Of a stretch of DNA of 64,000 nt, positions 1 through 11,854 are shown in pieces. Position numbers and translations under genes: made by a program. Location: contig JAUYQZ010000039.1 in NCBI GenBank assembly GCA_030695415.1, positions 87,788 through 151,787 of the forward strand, given 5' to 3'. The DNA comes from Hylemonella sp. (GTDB lineage: Bacteria > Pseudomonadota > Gammaproteobacteria > Burkholderiales > Burkholderiaceae_C). Position 1 is the stretch's first letter, and each line of letters opens with the position of its first letter. Below the pieces are notes generated by a model. The model had not been told where the DNA came from, did not search any database, and saw nothing but the letters and a program-made list of their open reading frames with translations.

Positions 1-421
1 CCGGGATGTAGGCCCACTCCAACGCCAACACCGTGTTGCGCAGCCAGGCTGGCGCGCGCTGCAGGAAGCCGCGCACGTCGAAGGTGATCACGTCAGCGCG
101 CTCGACATGGTGGCGCATGTGCTTGCGCCGCAGGTCGCCGAAACGCGCGTAGCAGCTGCCATTGACCCAGCCCATCAGCGCGCCCCAGCGCGTGTTGGCT
201 TGCGGCGTGGCAAAGATCGCGTGGTGCGCGAACTCGTGGATGAAATAGGCCGACCAGGTCAAGGAGAGCACCAGCAGCAGAACGCCGCCGATGTTCAACC
301 ACCAGGCCGTCTGGCCCAACAGGATCACGCCGGCCGGGTACCCCAGCAGCACCACGGCCATCGCCATCACGTTGGGCAGCACGCCATCGACATGACGGAA
401 CAGAGGCGGCTTCCTGGCCAT
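1..421 (-). CDS. Fatty acid desaturase family protein (C-terminus truncated by window edge)
   Basis: Reverse-strand ORF starting ATG at 421 (MARKPPLFRHVDGVLPNVMAM...), with HEFAHH and HMRHHV histidine boxes; runs off position 1. Not listed in full in the ORF track. Confidence 0.75.
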   Translation of the reverse strand, partial: MARKPPLFRHVDGVLPNVMAMAVVLLGYPAGVILLGQTAWWLNIGGVLLLVLSLTWSAYFIHEFAHHAIFATPQANTRWGALMGWVNGSCYARFGDLRRKHMRHHVERADVITFDVRGFLQRAPAWLRNTVLALEWAYIP

Positions 422-498
422 ATTGAGTGACAGCAAAAGAGGCTCAAACGCTCACGAAGCACCCGGCCAAGGTGTTTGGCCGGGTGAGAAGTGGCGAG

Positions 499-1536
499 TT
501 ATTTTTTGGTCAGCGCCGAGACAAAGGATGCGTCAAACGTGGCCTCGGTGGCCGGGATCTTGGTGATCTGTCCCTTGTCCTTGAGCAGCTTGGCGATCAC
601 ATCGCCACTGCCATAGTAGGAGGTGGTGGCGCTGGACTTGACGAAGGCCTTGGGCATTTCAGCCAGGGGAATGTTGTACACGCCGGTCAGTTGTTCCTTG
701 ACCTCCTTGGCGGGCACGCCCATGAACTTGCCGATGATCTTGGCCGCCTCGTCCGGCTTGGCCTTCATGTAGGCCATGCCGTCCAGATAGGCCTTGATGA
801 TGCCGCTGATCTCGTTGGGCTTGGTCTTGATGACTTTCTCGTCGAAAACCAGCACGTCGGCGATCAGGCCGGGCGCATCCTTGGAGGAGTACACCACCTT
901 GAACTTCTTGCCGTCACCCTGGCTCAGGATCTGCGACAGGCTGGGCTCGTAGGTCACGCCCACGGGCATCTGGCCGGAGGCCATGGCCGCCGGCACGGCT
1001 TCGGGCGTCATGCTCACGGGGCTGATGTCTTTCTCGGTCAGACCGGCCGTCTTCAGCGCGTAAGACAGCAGGAAGTCGGACGGCGACAGGGGGTTGTAAC
1101 CGACCTTCTTGCCCTTCAGGTCGGCGATCTTCGCCACCGACTTGTCCGCCACGATGGCGTCCCCGCCATTGGAGTAGTCGATGGGCATCACGACCTTCTG
1201 CATCTGACCGTTCGCGACCTGGCCGATGACCTGGTCGTAGGTAAGCATGGCGCCATCAAGCGCACCGCTGGCCACGGCCGGCGGGATGAGCGCGGGATCG
1301 CTGAAAACCTGCAGGCTGACCTTGAGGTTGTATTTCTTGTACAGATCGAGCGCGTCAGCCACATAGAAGGGCCCATAACCGATCCAGACCACGGTGCCGA
1401 TCTTCATCGACACCGGACCCGCCGCGAAGGCAAGTCCCGCGCTCAGCGCGAGCGTGGCGCCCAGCAGGGGTTTGAGGATGCGACCCAGCAGCCTGGTCGT
1501 GCCAGCGCCGGTCGTGTTGCGTGGAAGAGAGCCCAT
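499..1536 (-). CDS. ABC transporter substrate-binding protein (NMT1/SsuA-like), probable guanidine/urea-type uptake
   Basis: Signal peptide (MGSLPRNTTGAGTTRLLGRILKPLLGATLALSAGLAFA) then a NitT/TauT-type SBP body; the ORF-track start at 1827 is upstream of the riboswitch and is not used. Confidence 0.85.
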   Translation of the reverse strand: MGSLPRNTTGAGTTRLLGRILKPLLGATLALSAGLAFAAGPVSMKIGTVVWIGYGPFYVADALDLYKKYNLKVSLQVFSDPALIPPAVASGALDGAMLTYDQVIGQVANGQMQKVVMPIDYSNGGDAIVADKSVAKIADLKGKKVGYNPLSPSDFLLSYALKTAGLTEKDISPVSMTPEAVPAAMASGQMPVGVTYEPSLSQILSQGDGKKFKVVYSSKDAPGLIADVLVFDEKVIKTKPNEISGIIKAYLDGMAYMKAKPDEAAKIIGKFMGVPAKEVKEQLTGVYNIPLAEMPKAFVKSSATTSYYGSGDVIAKLLKDKGQITKIPATEATFDASFVSALTKK

Positions 1537-1587
1537 CGAATATCTCCTAAAGTGGATGAAAACGCAGGAAGAGTCGACACCGACATC

Positions 1588-1690
1588 TCTCTCCCGGGCT
1601 TTTGTCCCTCCGTGGAACCTCTTGCGAGGCCGGAGCACTCTCGGACCAGACATCAACCGCCCGCGACGGCTCGACCGGAACCCTAGTGCC
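1588..1690 (-). ncRNA. Guanidine-I riboswitch (ykkC class), copy 1
   Basis: Reverse complement carries CTAGGGTTCCGG ... TCTGGTCCGAGAG ... CACGGAGGGACAAAAGCCCGGGAGA, the conserved core of the class, about 50 nt upstream of the SBP start. Confidence 0.92.
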
Positions 1691-1755
1691 CCTGAGTCAA
1701 ATGCTTGCGACCTGTCTTCCGACCGGCCCAAACGCTCAACCTGCACCAGTTGGTT

Positions 1756-1771
1756 AGCAACATGCGTGCCA
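1756..1771 (-). promoter_or_regulatory. sigma54 (-24/-12) promoter upstream of riboswitch copy 1
   Basis: Reverse strand TGGCACGCATGTTGCT matches TGGCACR-N4-TTGCW exactly. Confidence 0.8.
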
Positions 1772-1881
1772 CGCCCTGGGCCCGTCTGCTTGGGGTACGG
1801 CAGGGGTCTTGCACCACCAACGCTCATTCTTGTTCCGTCTTATGGGCGGGCCGCCCACCTTGGTGCGTGAAGCCGTGCGTG

Positions 1882-4800
1882 TCAGCGCACCAGCACCAAG
1901 GGCTGCCCGGCAGTGACAGGCTGCCCTTCGGCGCAGAGAATCTCATGCACCTGCCCGTCGCCGCTGGCGTGCACGGTGATTTCCATCTTCATGGACTCGA
2001 CCACGATCAGGGCCTGGCCCGCCGTGACCTGGGCACCGGGTTGGACCAGCACCGCCCATACACCGCCCGAGACTTGGGACACGATGACCTCGCCATCAAA
2101 GGCCTCGGCGGCGGCGCGCGCGCTGTCATCCTGGCCTGTGACCTCATCGACGATCTCGGCTACGCCGGCCTGGCGCCAGCGTTCGCGCTCGGCCTCGAAG
2201 GCGGCTTGCTGGCCCTGCTTGAACTCGGCGATCGAGTCCGCGTTGTCGTGCAGGAAGCGGCGGTAATCCGACATCCGGAACACGCCGTCCTCGATGCGCA
2301 GCTGCGCGCGACCGGCGACAAAGTCGTGGCGCCATTGCAGCAGTTCTTCGCCGCTGACGGGGTAGAAGCGGATCTGATCGAAGAAGCGCAGCAACCAGGG
2401 CTTGCCGGCCTCGAACTCGCGCGTGACGCGCCAGCGGTTCCACATCTGTACGGTACGGCCGACGAACTGGTAGCCGCCGGGGCCTTCCATACCGTAGACA
2501 CAGAGGTAGGCGCCGCCGATGCCCACCGCGTTCTCGGGCGTCCAGGTGCGCGCCGGGTTGTACTTGGTGGTCACCAGGCGATGGCGCGGGTCCAGCGGCG
2601 TGGCCACCGGCGCGCCGAGGTAGACGTCACCCAGGCCCATCACCAGGTAGCTGGCCTTGTAGACGATGTCGTAGACCTGCTGGATGTCGTCCAGCCCGTT
2701 GATGCGGCGGATGAACTCGATGTTGCTCGGGCACCAGGGCGCATCGGCGCGTACCGACTGCATGTACTTCTCGATGGCCAGTTTCGTCGCCGGGTCGTCC
2801 CAGGACAGCGGCAGCCAGACCGTGCGGCTGGGCACCTCGATGTCGTCCAGCGCGGGTAGCGCGGCCTGTGCCTCCAGCAGGCGTTCCATCAGCGCCGGCA
2901 GGGAAATGATTTGCGGGTCGTAGTGCACCTGCAGCGAGCGGATGCCGGGTGTCAGGTCCACGATGCCGGGCAGCTGACCGCTGTGGCGCCAGGCCTGCAG
3001 CTGCGTCATCAGCGCATGGGCCTCGAAGCGCAGTTCCAGATCGAGCTTGAGTTCGCCGAACTCGATCAGCACGTTGTCGTCGCCCGATCGGCGGTAGACC
3101 ACGCCCACGCCGCCCGGTGCAGCCGGCGTGCGGTGCAGCACCGCAGCATTGGGCAGCGCCATCTGGCCGGCGATCGGTGCCAGCTGTCCGGGGTGCAGGA
3201 TGGCGTCCTGCGCGGCCGCCATCCCATTGGCCTCTTCCAGCGAGACCGGCACGAAGCGCACGCGGTGGCCCGGCGCGAGCTGGCCCACTTTCCACAGTTC
3301 GGCGCGCGCCACCGTGACCGGGCAGACAAAGCCACCGAGACTCGGGCCATCGGGACCCAGGATCACCGGCATGTCGCCGGTGAAGTCGATGGCGCCGATG
3401 GCGTAGGCGTTGTCGTGGATGTTGGAGGGGTGCAGGCCGGCCTCGCCGCCGTCGCTGCGCGCCCAGCCGGGCTTGGGGCCGATCAGGCGCACGCCGGTGC
3501 GGCTGGAGTTGTAGTGCACTTCCCAGCGGGTCGCGAAGAACACCTCCATGTCCTCGGGCGTGAAGAAGTCGGGCGCGGCATGCGGACCGATGAGCACCGC
3601 GATGTCCCATTCATGGCCGTAGGTGGGCTGAAGTTGCTGCACTTCGGCTGCGCTGAGCTGGCGCTGCACCGGCGCAGCACCGACGTGCAGCACGTCGCCG
3701 GCGCGCAGCGTGCGCCCGCCATGGCCGCCGAACTGGCCGAGCGTGAAGGTGGAGCCGCTGCCCAGGTAGGCCGGCACCTCGATGCCACCACCAAAGGCGA
3801 CATAGGCGCGGCAGCCGCCGGTCTGGATGCGCCCCAGGCGCAGGGTCTGGCCGGCCTTCACCGAGAGCACGGTCCACAGGGGCACGGGCGCGCCGTCCAG
3901 CGTGAGCTCGATCGGGGCGCCGGTCACGGCCAGCTGCAGGTCGCAGCGGAACGTCAGCGTGGGACCGGCCACGGTGATCTCCAGCCCCGGCGCGCCGACC
4001 GGGTTGCCCAGCAGCGCATTGGCCGCACGCAGGGCCAGCGGGTCCATGGGGCCCGAGGGCGGCACGCCCACATCCCAGTAGCCCAGGCGGCCGGGCCAGT
4101 CCTGCACCGTGGTCAGCACGCCGCCGGCCAGCACGTCGAAGGCGCGGCTGGGCGCGGTGAAGGTGGACAGGCTGCGCGTGGTGTGGCGGGCCTCGCTGAA
4201 AGGCGCGAAGCTCATCAGCGCGCGCAGGTAGTCGAGGTTGGACTCCAGGCCGGCGATGCGCGTGTCCTGCAAGGCCTTCGACAACTTGGCCAGCGCGTCG
4301 GCGCGGTCGGCACCAAACGCAATCAGCTTGGCCAGCATCGGGTCGTAATACGCGCCGATCTCGCTCCCGCGCTCGACCCAGGTGTCCACGCGCAGGTCGG
4401 TGGGAAACAGCACCTCGGTCAGCACGCCGGTGGAGGGCTGGAAATTCTTGTGCGGGTCTTCGGCATACAGGCGTGCCTGCACGGCATGGCCCCTGGCTTC
4501 GATCTTCAGCGTGGCGAAGTCCGGCATTTCATGGGCGCCGAGCAGGGTCATCCACTCGACGATGTCCACGCCGGTGACGGCTTCGGTCACGCCATGCTCC
4601 ACTTGCAGGCGGGCATTGACCTCGAGGAAGAAGAACTCCTGCGTGCGGGCGTCGACCACGAATTCCACCGTGCCGGCCGAACGGTAGGACGCCCTGGCGA
4701 CGAGTCTGCGTGCGGTGTCGTGCAGGGCCTGCCGAACTTCGGGGCGCAGGTTGGGCGCCGGTGTTTCCTCCACCACCTTCTGGTTGCGCCGCTGCAGCGA

Positions 4801-5484
4801 ACAGTCGCGCTCACCCAGGACCATGATGTTTCCCTGGCCGTCGCCGAAGATCTGCACCTCGACGTGGCGCGCGTCGGCGATATAGCGCTCCAGAAAGACA
4901 CCGGCCTCGGAGAAGTTGGCCTGCGCCAGACGACTCACCGTCTGGAAGGCCGCCGCCAGCTCTTCGGCCCGCTGGCACATCTGCATGCCGATGCCACCCC
5001 CCCCGGCACTGCTCTTGAGCATGACGGGGTAGCCGATGCGCGCGGCTTCCTTGAGCGCGGTCTCGGCATCAGGCAGCAGGCCGGTGCCAGGACACAGCGG
5101 CACACCCGCCTCGATGGCAAGCGCGCGCGCGGTGTGCTTGAGGCCGAACAGACGCATCTGGGGCGGGGTCGGTCCCAAGAAGACCAGGCCGGCGGCTTCG
5201 CAGGCTTCGACGAAGGCTGGATTCTCCGACAGGAAACCGTAACCGGGGTGCACGGCCTGGGCACCGGTCTTGCGCGCTGCATCGATGATGTGCGGCATGG
5301 ACAGGTAGCTGGTGGCCGGTGCCCCGCCACCGATGCAGATCGCCTCGTCGGCCAGGGCCACGTGCATGGAATCGGCGTCGGCCTCGGAATACACCGCCAC
5401 CGAGGCAATGCCCATGCGCTTGAGCGTGCGGATGATGCGGCAGGCGATGGCGCCGCGGTTGGCGATCAGGACTTTGGTGAACAT
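1882..5484 (-). CDS. Urea carboxylase-family biotin enzyme, likely guanidine carboxylase
   Basis: About 1200 aa: biotin carboxylase N-terminus (MFTKVLIANRGAIACRIIRTLKRMG), KipI/KipA-like middle, carboxyltransferase region, BCCP motif VVESMKMEITV. Guanidine assignment is by association with the riboswitch and DUF1989 pair. Confidence 0.9.
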   Translation of the reverse strand: MFTKVLIANRGAIACRIIRTLKRMGIASVAVYSEADADSMHVALADEAICIGGGAPATSYLSMPHIIDAARKTGAQAVHPGYGFLSENPAFVEACEAAGLVFLGPTPPQMRLFGLKHTARALAIEAGVPLCPGTGLLPDAETALKEAARIGYPVMLKSSAGGGGIGMQMCQRAEELAAAFQTVSRLAQANFSEAGVFLERYIADARHVEVQIFGDGQGNIMVLGERDCSLQRRNQKVVEETPAPNLRPEVRQALHDTARRLVARASYRSAGTVEFVVDARTQEFFFLEVNARLQVEHGVTEAVTGVDIVEWMTLLGAHEMPDFATLKIEARGHAVQARLYAEDPHKNFQPSTGVLTEVLFPTDLRVDTWVERGSEIGAYYDPMLAKLIAFGADRADALAKLSKALQDTRIAGLESNLDYLRALMSFAPFSEARHTTRSLSTFTAPSRAFDVLAGGVLTTVQDWPGRLGYWDVGVPPSGPMDPLALRAANALLGNPVGAPGLEITVAGPTLTFRCDLQLAVTGAPIELTLDGAPVPLWTVLSVKAGQTLRLGRIQTGGCRAYVAFGGGIEVPAYLGSGSTFTLGQFGGHGGRTLRAGDVLHVGAAPVQRQLSAAEVQQLQPTYGHEWDIAVLIGPHAAPDFFTPEDMEVFFATRWEVHYNSSRTGVRLIGPKPGWARSDGGEAGLHPSNIHDNAYAIGAIDFTGDMPVILGPDGPSLGGFVCPVTVARAELWKVGQLAPGHRVRFVPVSLEEANGMAAAQDAILHPGQLAPIAGQMALPNAAVLHRTPAAPGGVGVVYRRSGDDNVLIEFGELKLDLELRFEAHALMTQLQAWRHSGQLPGIVDLTPGIRSLQVHYDPQIISLPALMERLLEAQAALPALDDIEVPSRTVWLPLSWDDPATKLAIEKYMQSVRADAPWCPSNIEFIRRINGLDDIQQVYDIVYKASYLVMGLGDVYLGAPVATPLDPRHRLVTTKYNPARTWTPENAVGIGGAYLCVYGMEGPGGYQFVGRTVQMWNRWRVTREFEAGKPWLLRFFDQIRFYPVSGEELLQWRHDFVAGRAQLRIEDGVFRMSDYRRFLHDNADSIAEFKQGQQAAFEAERERWRQAGVAEIVDEVTGQDDSARAAAEAFDGEVIVSQVSGGVWAVLVQPGAQVTAGQALIVVESMKMEITVHASGDGQVHEILCAEGQPVTAGQPLVLVR

Positions 5485-5570
5485 GGCGATCTCTCTGTGC
5501 TCGTGCAGGTCGTCCTGCGCAGTCGTTGTCACCGCGCGGGCCGTCCCGCGGGCGTGTGGTGCCCGTTCGC

Positions 5571-6221
5571 TTAACTGGGATCCCAGACCAGGCAGCGTAC
5601 CGGCGTGGGGTTGTAGGCGTTGCAGGGGTTGTTGAGCTGCGGGCAGTTGGAGATCAGCACGATCAGGTCCATCTCGGCGCGCATCTCGACGTACTTGCCC
5701 GGGGCGGAGATGCCGTCTTCGAAAGTCAGGCCGCCTTCCGGGGTGACCGGCACGTTCATGAAGAAGTTGACATTGGCGACCACGTCGCGCTTATCCAGCG
5801 CATGGCCGTCGTGCGCGATGGCCAGCAGGTAGTTGTCACGGCAACTGTGCATGAAGCGCTTCTCCAACGCATAGCGCACGGTGTTGCTCTCGCTGGCGCA
5901 GGCGCCGCCCAGGGTGTCGTGGCGGCCGCAGGTGTCGGCCACGATGGTCAGCAGGGGCCGGCCTTCGCTGGACATGAGCTGCGAGCCCACGCCCAGGTAC
6001 AGCGCGCCCTGCGCCTGGATGGTGTGGGTGAGGCTGTAGCGCTCGGACGGGTCCGCCGCGCTGTAGAAGATGGTGTCGACGGCCTGATTGCCTTCCAGAT
6101 CGACCATGCGCAGGATCTGTCCGCGCTTGATCTCTTTCAGCCACGGCTCGCCCGCGGGCAGCACGTCGTCGAGCACGGCACGGGCCGGGTCCAGGCTACT
6201 TTCCAGGAGTTGTGCAGTCAT
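5571..6221 (-). CDS. DUF1989 urea carboxylase-associated protein (carboxyguanidine deiminase subunit type)
   Basis: [55 protein letters not shown]...; adjacent to carboxylase and to a paralogue. Confidence 0.88.
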   Translation of the reverse strand: MTAQLLESSLDPARAVLDDVLPAGEPWLKEIKRGQILRMVDLEGNQAVDTIFYSAADPSERYSLTHTIQAQGALYLGVGSQLMSSEGRPLLTIVADTCGRHDTLGGACASESNTVRYALEKRFMHSCRDNYLLAIAHDGHALDKRDVVANVNFFMNVPVTPEGGLTFEDGISAPGKYVEMRAEMDLIVLISNCPQLNNPCNAYNPTPVRCLVWDPS

Positions 6222-6248
6222 GATGTTCTCGCTTGGGTGGGCTGGGGT

Positions 6249-7031
6249 TCAGAGGAAGTAGCGTTCGGTGTTGGCCAGTCCGCGCGCGTTCTCCGCACAG
6301 GACAGGCGGCAGACGTCGTCGGCCCCGGCGGTGCCGGAGCGCCAGGCGGTGAGCTTGACGGCGCGCGGGTTATAGGCGGGCGCCGGATCGAGCGGATGCG
6401 GTGCGGTGGAGAAGGCCACCAGCACGTTCATCTCGAAGCGCAGGTCGATGTACTGGCCCGGGGCACGGTGCGCGGTTTCGAAACGCAGCCGTCCCTCGGC
6501 ATCGGCCACTACCTTGCTGAACAGGTTGAGGTTGGCCACCATGTCACGCTTGCCCAGGCCCCACTTGCCCAGCTCCACCAGCAGGCCGTCCACCGCGTTG
6601 CGGTACATGCCGTTACGGTGTTCCTGGTAGCGGGCTTGGCCATACTTGCGGGCCAGCCCGGCGGCGTCGAGTGCGCCGCACAGGGTGTCGTGCCAGCCGC
6701 AGCTGTCTTCCGGGATCGAGCACAGCACGCGGCCCATGTCGGAGTAGCAGACGTGGCCGCGCGTCAGATAGGCCGTGTGCTGCGCCTTGAGCGTGTCGGG
6801 CATGTTGTAGCGCTCGGTCTTTTCTTCCTGGTTGTAGAGCAGCAGGGAGACGTTGGCGCCGCCGTGCAGGTCGGTAATGCGCAGGGTGTTGCCGCGACGC
6901 AGCAGGCCGGACCAGTGCACACCGCCGGGGATGAGCTCCTCCCACAGGACCGTGTCCCGAGAGAATTTTGCGGAGTGCGCAGGCAGGCTGGCGCGCGCCA
7001 GCGGGGTCAGGGCTTCGAGGGGGGTGTCCAT
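6249..7031 (-). CDS. DUF1989 urea carboxylase-associated protein (carboxyguanidine deiminase subunit type)
   Basis: LWEELIPGGVHWSGLLRRGNTLRITDLHGGANVSLLLYNQEEKTERYNMPDTLKAQ...; paralogue of the neighbouring gene. Confidence 0.88.
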   Translation of the reverse strand: MDTPLEALTPLARASLPAHSAKFSRDTVLWEELIPGGVHWSGLLRRGNTLRITDLHGGANVSLLLYNQEEKTERYNMPDTLKAQHTAYLTRGHVCYSDMGRVLCSIPEDSCGWHDTLCGALDAAGLARKYGQARYQEHRNGMYRNAVDGLLVELGKWGLGKRDMVANLNLFSKVVADAEGRLRFETAHRAPGQYIDLRFEMNVLVAFSTAPHPLDPAPAYNPRAVKLTAWRSGTAGADDVCRLSCAENARGLANTERYFL

Positions 7032-7044
7032 ACGGGTGTCCTGT

Positions 7045-7881
<837 letters not shown>

Positions 7882-7887
7882 GGGGGT

Positions 7888-8706
7888 TCAGCCTTTGCTA
7901 TGCAGCCAGGGAAAGCTGCGACGATGCAGCCAGCGAAAGGCCTGATCCATGACCAGGCCGATCACGCCAATGAGCACGATGCCGGCGAAGATGGTGTCGG
8001 TCTTGAGGTAACGCTGTGCCTTCAGGATCGCGTAGCCCAGTCCGCTGTTGGCCGCCACCAGTTCGGCGACGACCAGATAGGTCCAGGCCCAGCCCATGGT
8101 GATGCGCAAGGTGTCCAGCATGGCCGGCTTGGCCGACTGCAGCAGCACCAGCTTGACGATCTCGCCCCGGCTGGCGCCCATGGTCTGGGCTGCCTCGATC
8201 TGCGCACGCGGCACCCCCCGCACGTTCTCGGCCACCATGAGCACCATCTGGAAGAAGGTGCCGATGAAGATGATCGAGATCTTGGCGCCCTCGCCAATGC
8301 CGACCCACAGCATGACCAGCGGGATGAAGGCCACCGCGGGCATGTAGCGGATGAAGTCGGTCAAGGGCTCCAGCATCGCCTCGATGGGACGGTAGGCACC
8401 AATCAGAAGCCCGATGGGCAAGGCCAGCAGCGCCGACAGCACGAAACCCGCGCCAACCCGGTACACGCTGATGGCCGCATCGCCGAGCAAGCCGTCCTCC
8501 ATGAGCCAGCTCTGAAAGCGCAGCAGCACCTGGAGCGGGCTGGGCATGAAGACGGGGTCCACCCAGTTGCCTGCGCTGAGGATGGCCCATCCGGTGAGTG
8601 GCAGCAGCAGGCCCAGTGCTGCGAACAGCCAGTACTGGCGGCGCGAAATCGTGGCGCCTATGGCCCACATGCTGGGGCGCCGGGGGGCGGAATACTTGTC
8701 AGTCAT
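7888..8706 (-). CDS. ABC transporter permease (NitT/TauT-like)
   Basis: Multi-span membrane protein with EAA-type loop (EAAQTMGASRGEIVKLVLLQSAKPAM); start MTDKYSAPRR at 8706. Confidence 0.93.
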   Translation of the reverse strand: MTDKYSAPRRPSMWAIGATISRRQYWLFAALGLLLPLTGWAILSAGNWVDPVFMPSPLQVLLRFQSWLMEDGLLGDAAISVYRVGAGFVLSALLALPIGLLIGAYRPIEAMLEPLTDFIRYMPAVAFIPLVMLWVGIGEGAKISIIFIGTFFQMVLMVAENVRGVPRAQIEAAQTMGASRGEIVKLVLLQSAKPAMLDTLRITMGWAWTYLVVAELVAANSGLGYAILKAQRYLKTDTIFAGIVLIGVIGLVMDQAFRWLHRRSFPWLHSKG

Positions 8707-8762
8707 GTCAGTGTCTCCAGCTGTGGCACATGCATGAGGGGCGACGCTGGCATGCGCCGTGA

Positions 8763-8862
8763 CCTCCCGGGCTTTTGTCCCTCCGTGGAACCACACCGCA
8801 GTGCAGCCGACTGCTCTCGGACCAGACGGTCAGCCAGTCGCTGACCCGGAACCCTAGCGGTC
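8763..8862 (-). ncRNA. Guanidine-I riboswitch (ykkC class), copy 2
   Basis: Reverse complement: CTAGGGTTCCGG ... TCTGGTCCGAGAG ... CCACGGAGGGACAAAAGCCCGGGAGG, 57 nt upstream of the permease start. Confidence 0.92.
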
Positions 8863-8915
8863 TTATCTGACGGGTCGCTGCGCCAAGCAGAACGAGCACC
8901 TCTCGTCACTAGTCA

Positions 8916-8931
8916 TGCAAGTTCGGTGCCA
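8916..8931 (-). promoter_or_regulatory. sigma54 (-24/-12) promoter upstream of riboswitch copy 2
   Basis: Reverse strand TGGCACCGAACTTGCA: TGGCAC-N5-TTGCA. Confidence 0.78.
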
Positions 8932-8945
8932 ACGCAGGCCGCCCA

Positions 8946-8984
8946 AGAAAAAAGGCCCGCTCGAGCTTGCGCTCTTGCGGGCCT
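8946..8984 (-). terminator. Rho-independent terminator after amtB
   Basis: Reverse strand AGGCCCGC...GCGGGCCTTTTTTCTTG: GC stem followed by T run. Confidence 0.88.
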
Positions 8985-9058
8985 GAACCAGAGGAGACTC
9001 TCGCTTGCTCTGACGCGGCAGCCTGCACACGAGGTGCCGGCTGCCGTCCATTGCTCGT

Positions 9059-10561
9059 TTAACGGTTGTAGGCCGTTTCGCCGTGGGCCGTGATGTCCAG
9101 ACCCTGGCGCTCGTCTTCTTCGCTGACGCGCAGGCCGATGGTCAGGTCCACGATCTTGAAGGCGACGAAGGCCACGACACCCGACCAGACGATGGTGATC
9201 AGCACGCCCTTGAGCTGGATCCAGACTTGGCTGGCGATCGAGTAGTCGGCCGCCGATACCATGCTGACAGTCACCCAGTCGCCCACCAGGCTCGGGCCAC
9301 CCAGGGCCGGGCTGTTGAACACGCCGGTCAGCAGGGCACCGACGATGCCGCCAATACCGTGCACGCCGAACACGTCGAGCGAGTCGTCCGCGCCGAGCAT
9401 CTTCTTCAGGGCGCTCACACCCCAGAGGCAGGCGAGGCCAGCGACCAGGCCGATGATCAGCGCACCGCCGATGCCGACGTTGCCGGCAGCAGGCGTGATG
9501 GCCACCAGGCCGGCGACGGCGCCCGACGCAGCACCCAGCATGGAGGCTTTGCCACGCAGCAGGGCCTCACCCAGGCACCAGGCCAGCACGGCGGCGGCGG
9601 TGGCGACGAAGGTGTTGGCGAAGGCCAGGGCAGCGAAGCCGTTGGCTTCCAGGGCGGAGCCGGCGTTGAAGCCGAACCAGCCCACCCACAGCAGGGAGGC
9701 ACCGACCATGGTCAGCGTCAGGCTGTGCGGGGCCATGGCCTCCTTGCCGTAGCCGATGCGCTTGCCCACCATGTAGGCACCCACCAGGCCAGCGACGGCT
9801 GCGTTGATGTGCACAACGGTACCACCGGCGAAGTCCAGCGCGCCATGCTGCCAGATGTAGCCGGCCTTGGCGTTCATGGCATCGACCACTTCCTTGGCGG
9901 TGTAGGCATCCGGGCCCATCCAGAACCAGACCATGTGGGCCATGGGGATGTAGCTGAAGGTGAACCACAGGACCATGAACATCAGCACAGCGGCAAACTT
10001 CATGCGCTCGGCGAAGGCACCGACGATCAGCGCGCAGGTGATGCCCGCAAAGGTGGCCTGGAAGGCGGCGAACACGATCTCCGGAATGTAGACGCCCTTG
10101 CTGAAGGTCGCGGCGTTGGCAAAGGTGCCAGCGGCGTTGTCCCAGATGCCCTTCATGAACAGGCGGTCAAAACCCCCGATGAAGGCATTGCCTTCCGTGA
10201 ACGCCAGGCTGTAGCCATAAATGAACCACAGCACAACGATCAGCGAGAAGGTCACCATGACCTGCATCAGCATCGACAGCATGTTCTTGCTGCGGACCAG
10301 ACCGCCGTAGAACAGGGCCAAGCCCGGGATGGTCATCAGGATGACCAGGAGCGTGGAGACCATCATCCAGGCGGTATCGCCCTTGTTGGGCACGGGAACG
10401 GCAGCCGCCGGAGCGGCAGCGTCTGCAGGTGCAGCGGCAGCCGGGGCGGCGGCCGCTGCGGGAGCGGCGGCCTCGGCAGCCGGAGCAGTCTGGGACCAGA
10501 CTGCAGCCGAGCCGGCCAGCAGACCCAGGCCCAGCGCGATGGAGACAAGTAGTTTTTTCAT
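9059..10561 (-). CDS. amtB: Ammonium transporter
   Basis: Amt family: long multi-span protein with Ala/Pro-rich N-terminal extension, VVHINAAVAGLVGA, VFGVHGIGGIVGALLTGVF; next to glnK. Confidence 0.96.
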   Translation of the reverse strand: MKKLLVSIALGLGLLAGSAAVWSQTAPAAEAAAPAAAAAPAAAAPADAAAPAAAVPVPNKGDTAWMMVSTLLVILMTIPGLALFYGGLVRSKNMLSMLMQVMVTFSLIVVLWFIYGYSLAFTEGNAFIGGFDRLFMKGIWDNAAGTFANAATFSKGVYIPEIVFAAFQATFAGITCALIVGAFAERMKFAAVLMFMVLWFTFSYIPMAHMVWFWMGPDAYTAKEVVDAMNAKAGYIWQHGALDFAGGTVVHINAAVAGLVGAYMVGKRIGYGKEAMAPHSLTLTMVGASLLWVGWFGFNAGSALEANGFAALAFANTFVATAAAVLAWCLGEALLRGKASMLGAASGAVAGLVAITPAAGNVGIGGALIIGLVAGLACLWGVSALKKMLGADDSLDVFGVHGIGGIVGALLTGVFNSPALGGPSLVGDWVTVSMVSAADYSIASQVWIQLKGVLITIVWSGVVAFVAFKIVDLTIGLRVSEEDERQGLDITAHGETAYNR

Positions 10562-10588
10562 GTCAGTGTTCTCTTTGTTGTGGGCGGC

Positions 10589-11736
<1,148 letters not shown>

Positions 11737-11774
11737 GTATTACTCCATCGAGGGTTAAAGGGACGAACCTGTTA

Positions 11775-11790
11775 AGCAGGGACCGTGCCA
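11775..11790 (-). promoter_or_regulatory. sigma54 promoter of the TorF-glnK-amtB operon
   Basis: Reverse strand TGGCACGGTCCCTGCT (TGGCACG-N4-CTGCT), 39 nt from the start codon. Confidence 0.8.
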
Positions 11791-11854
11791 GCTCTGAGTT
11801 TCAGGATTTCCTTACGAATGTGTACACCTATCCGTGCAAGCTGCGTTAAGATAA

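Noticed and set aside
499-1827. Full 442-aa form of the SBP ORF
   Set aside because: The N-terminal extension translates through the guanidine riboswitch and sigma54 promoter; the signal-peptide start at 1536 is preferred.
2911-5574. 887-aa + strand ORF
   Set aside because: Antisense to the carboxylase; no recognisable domain.
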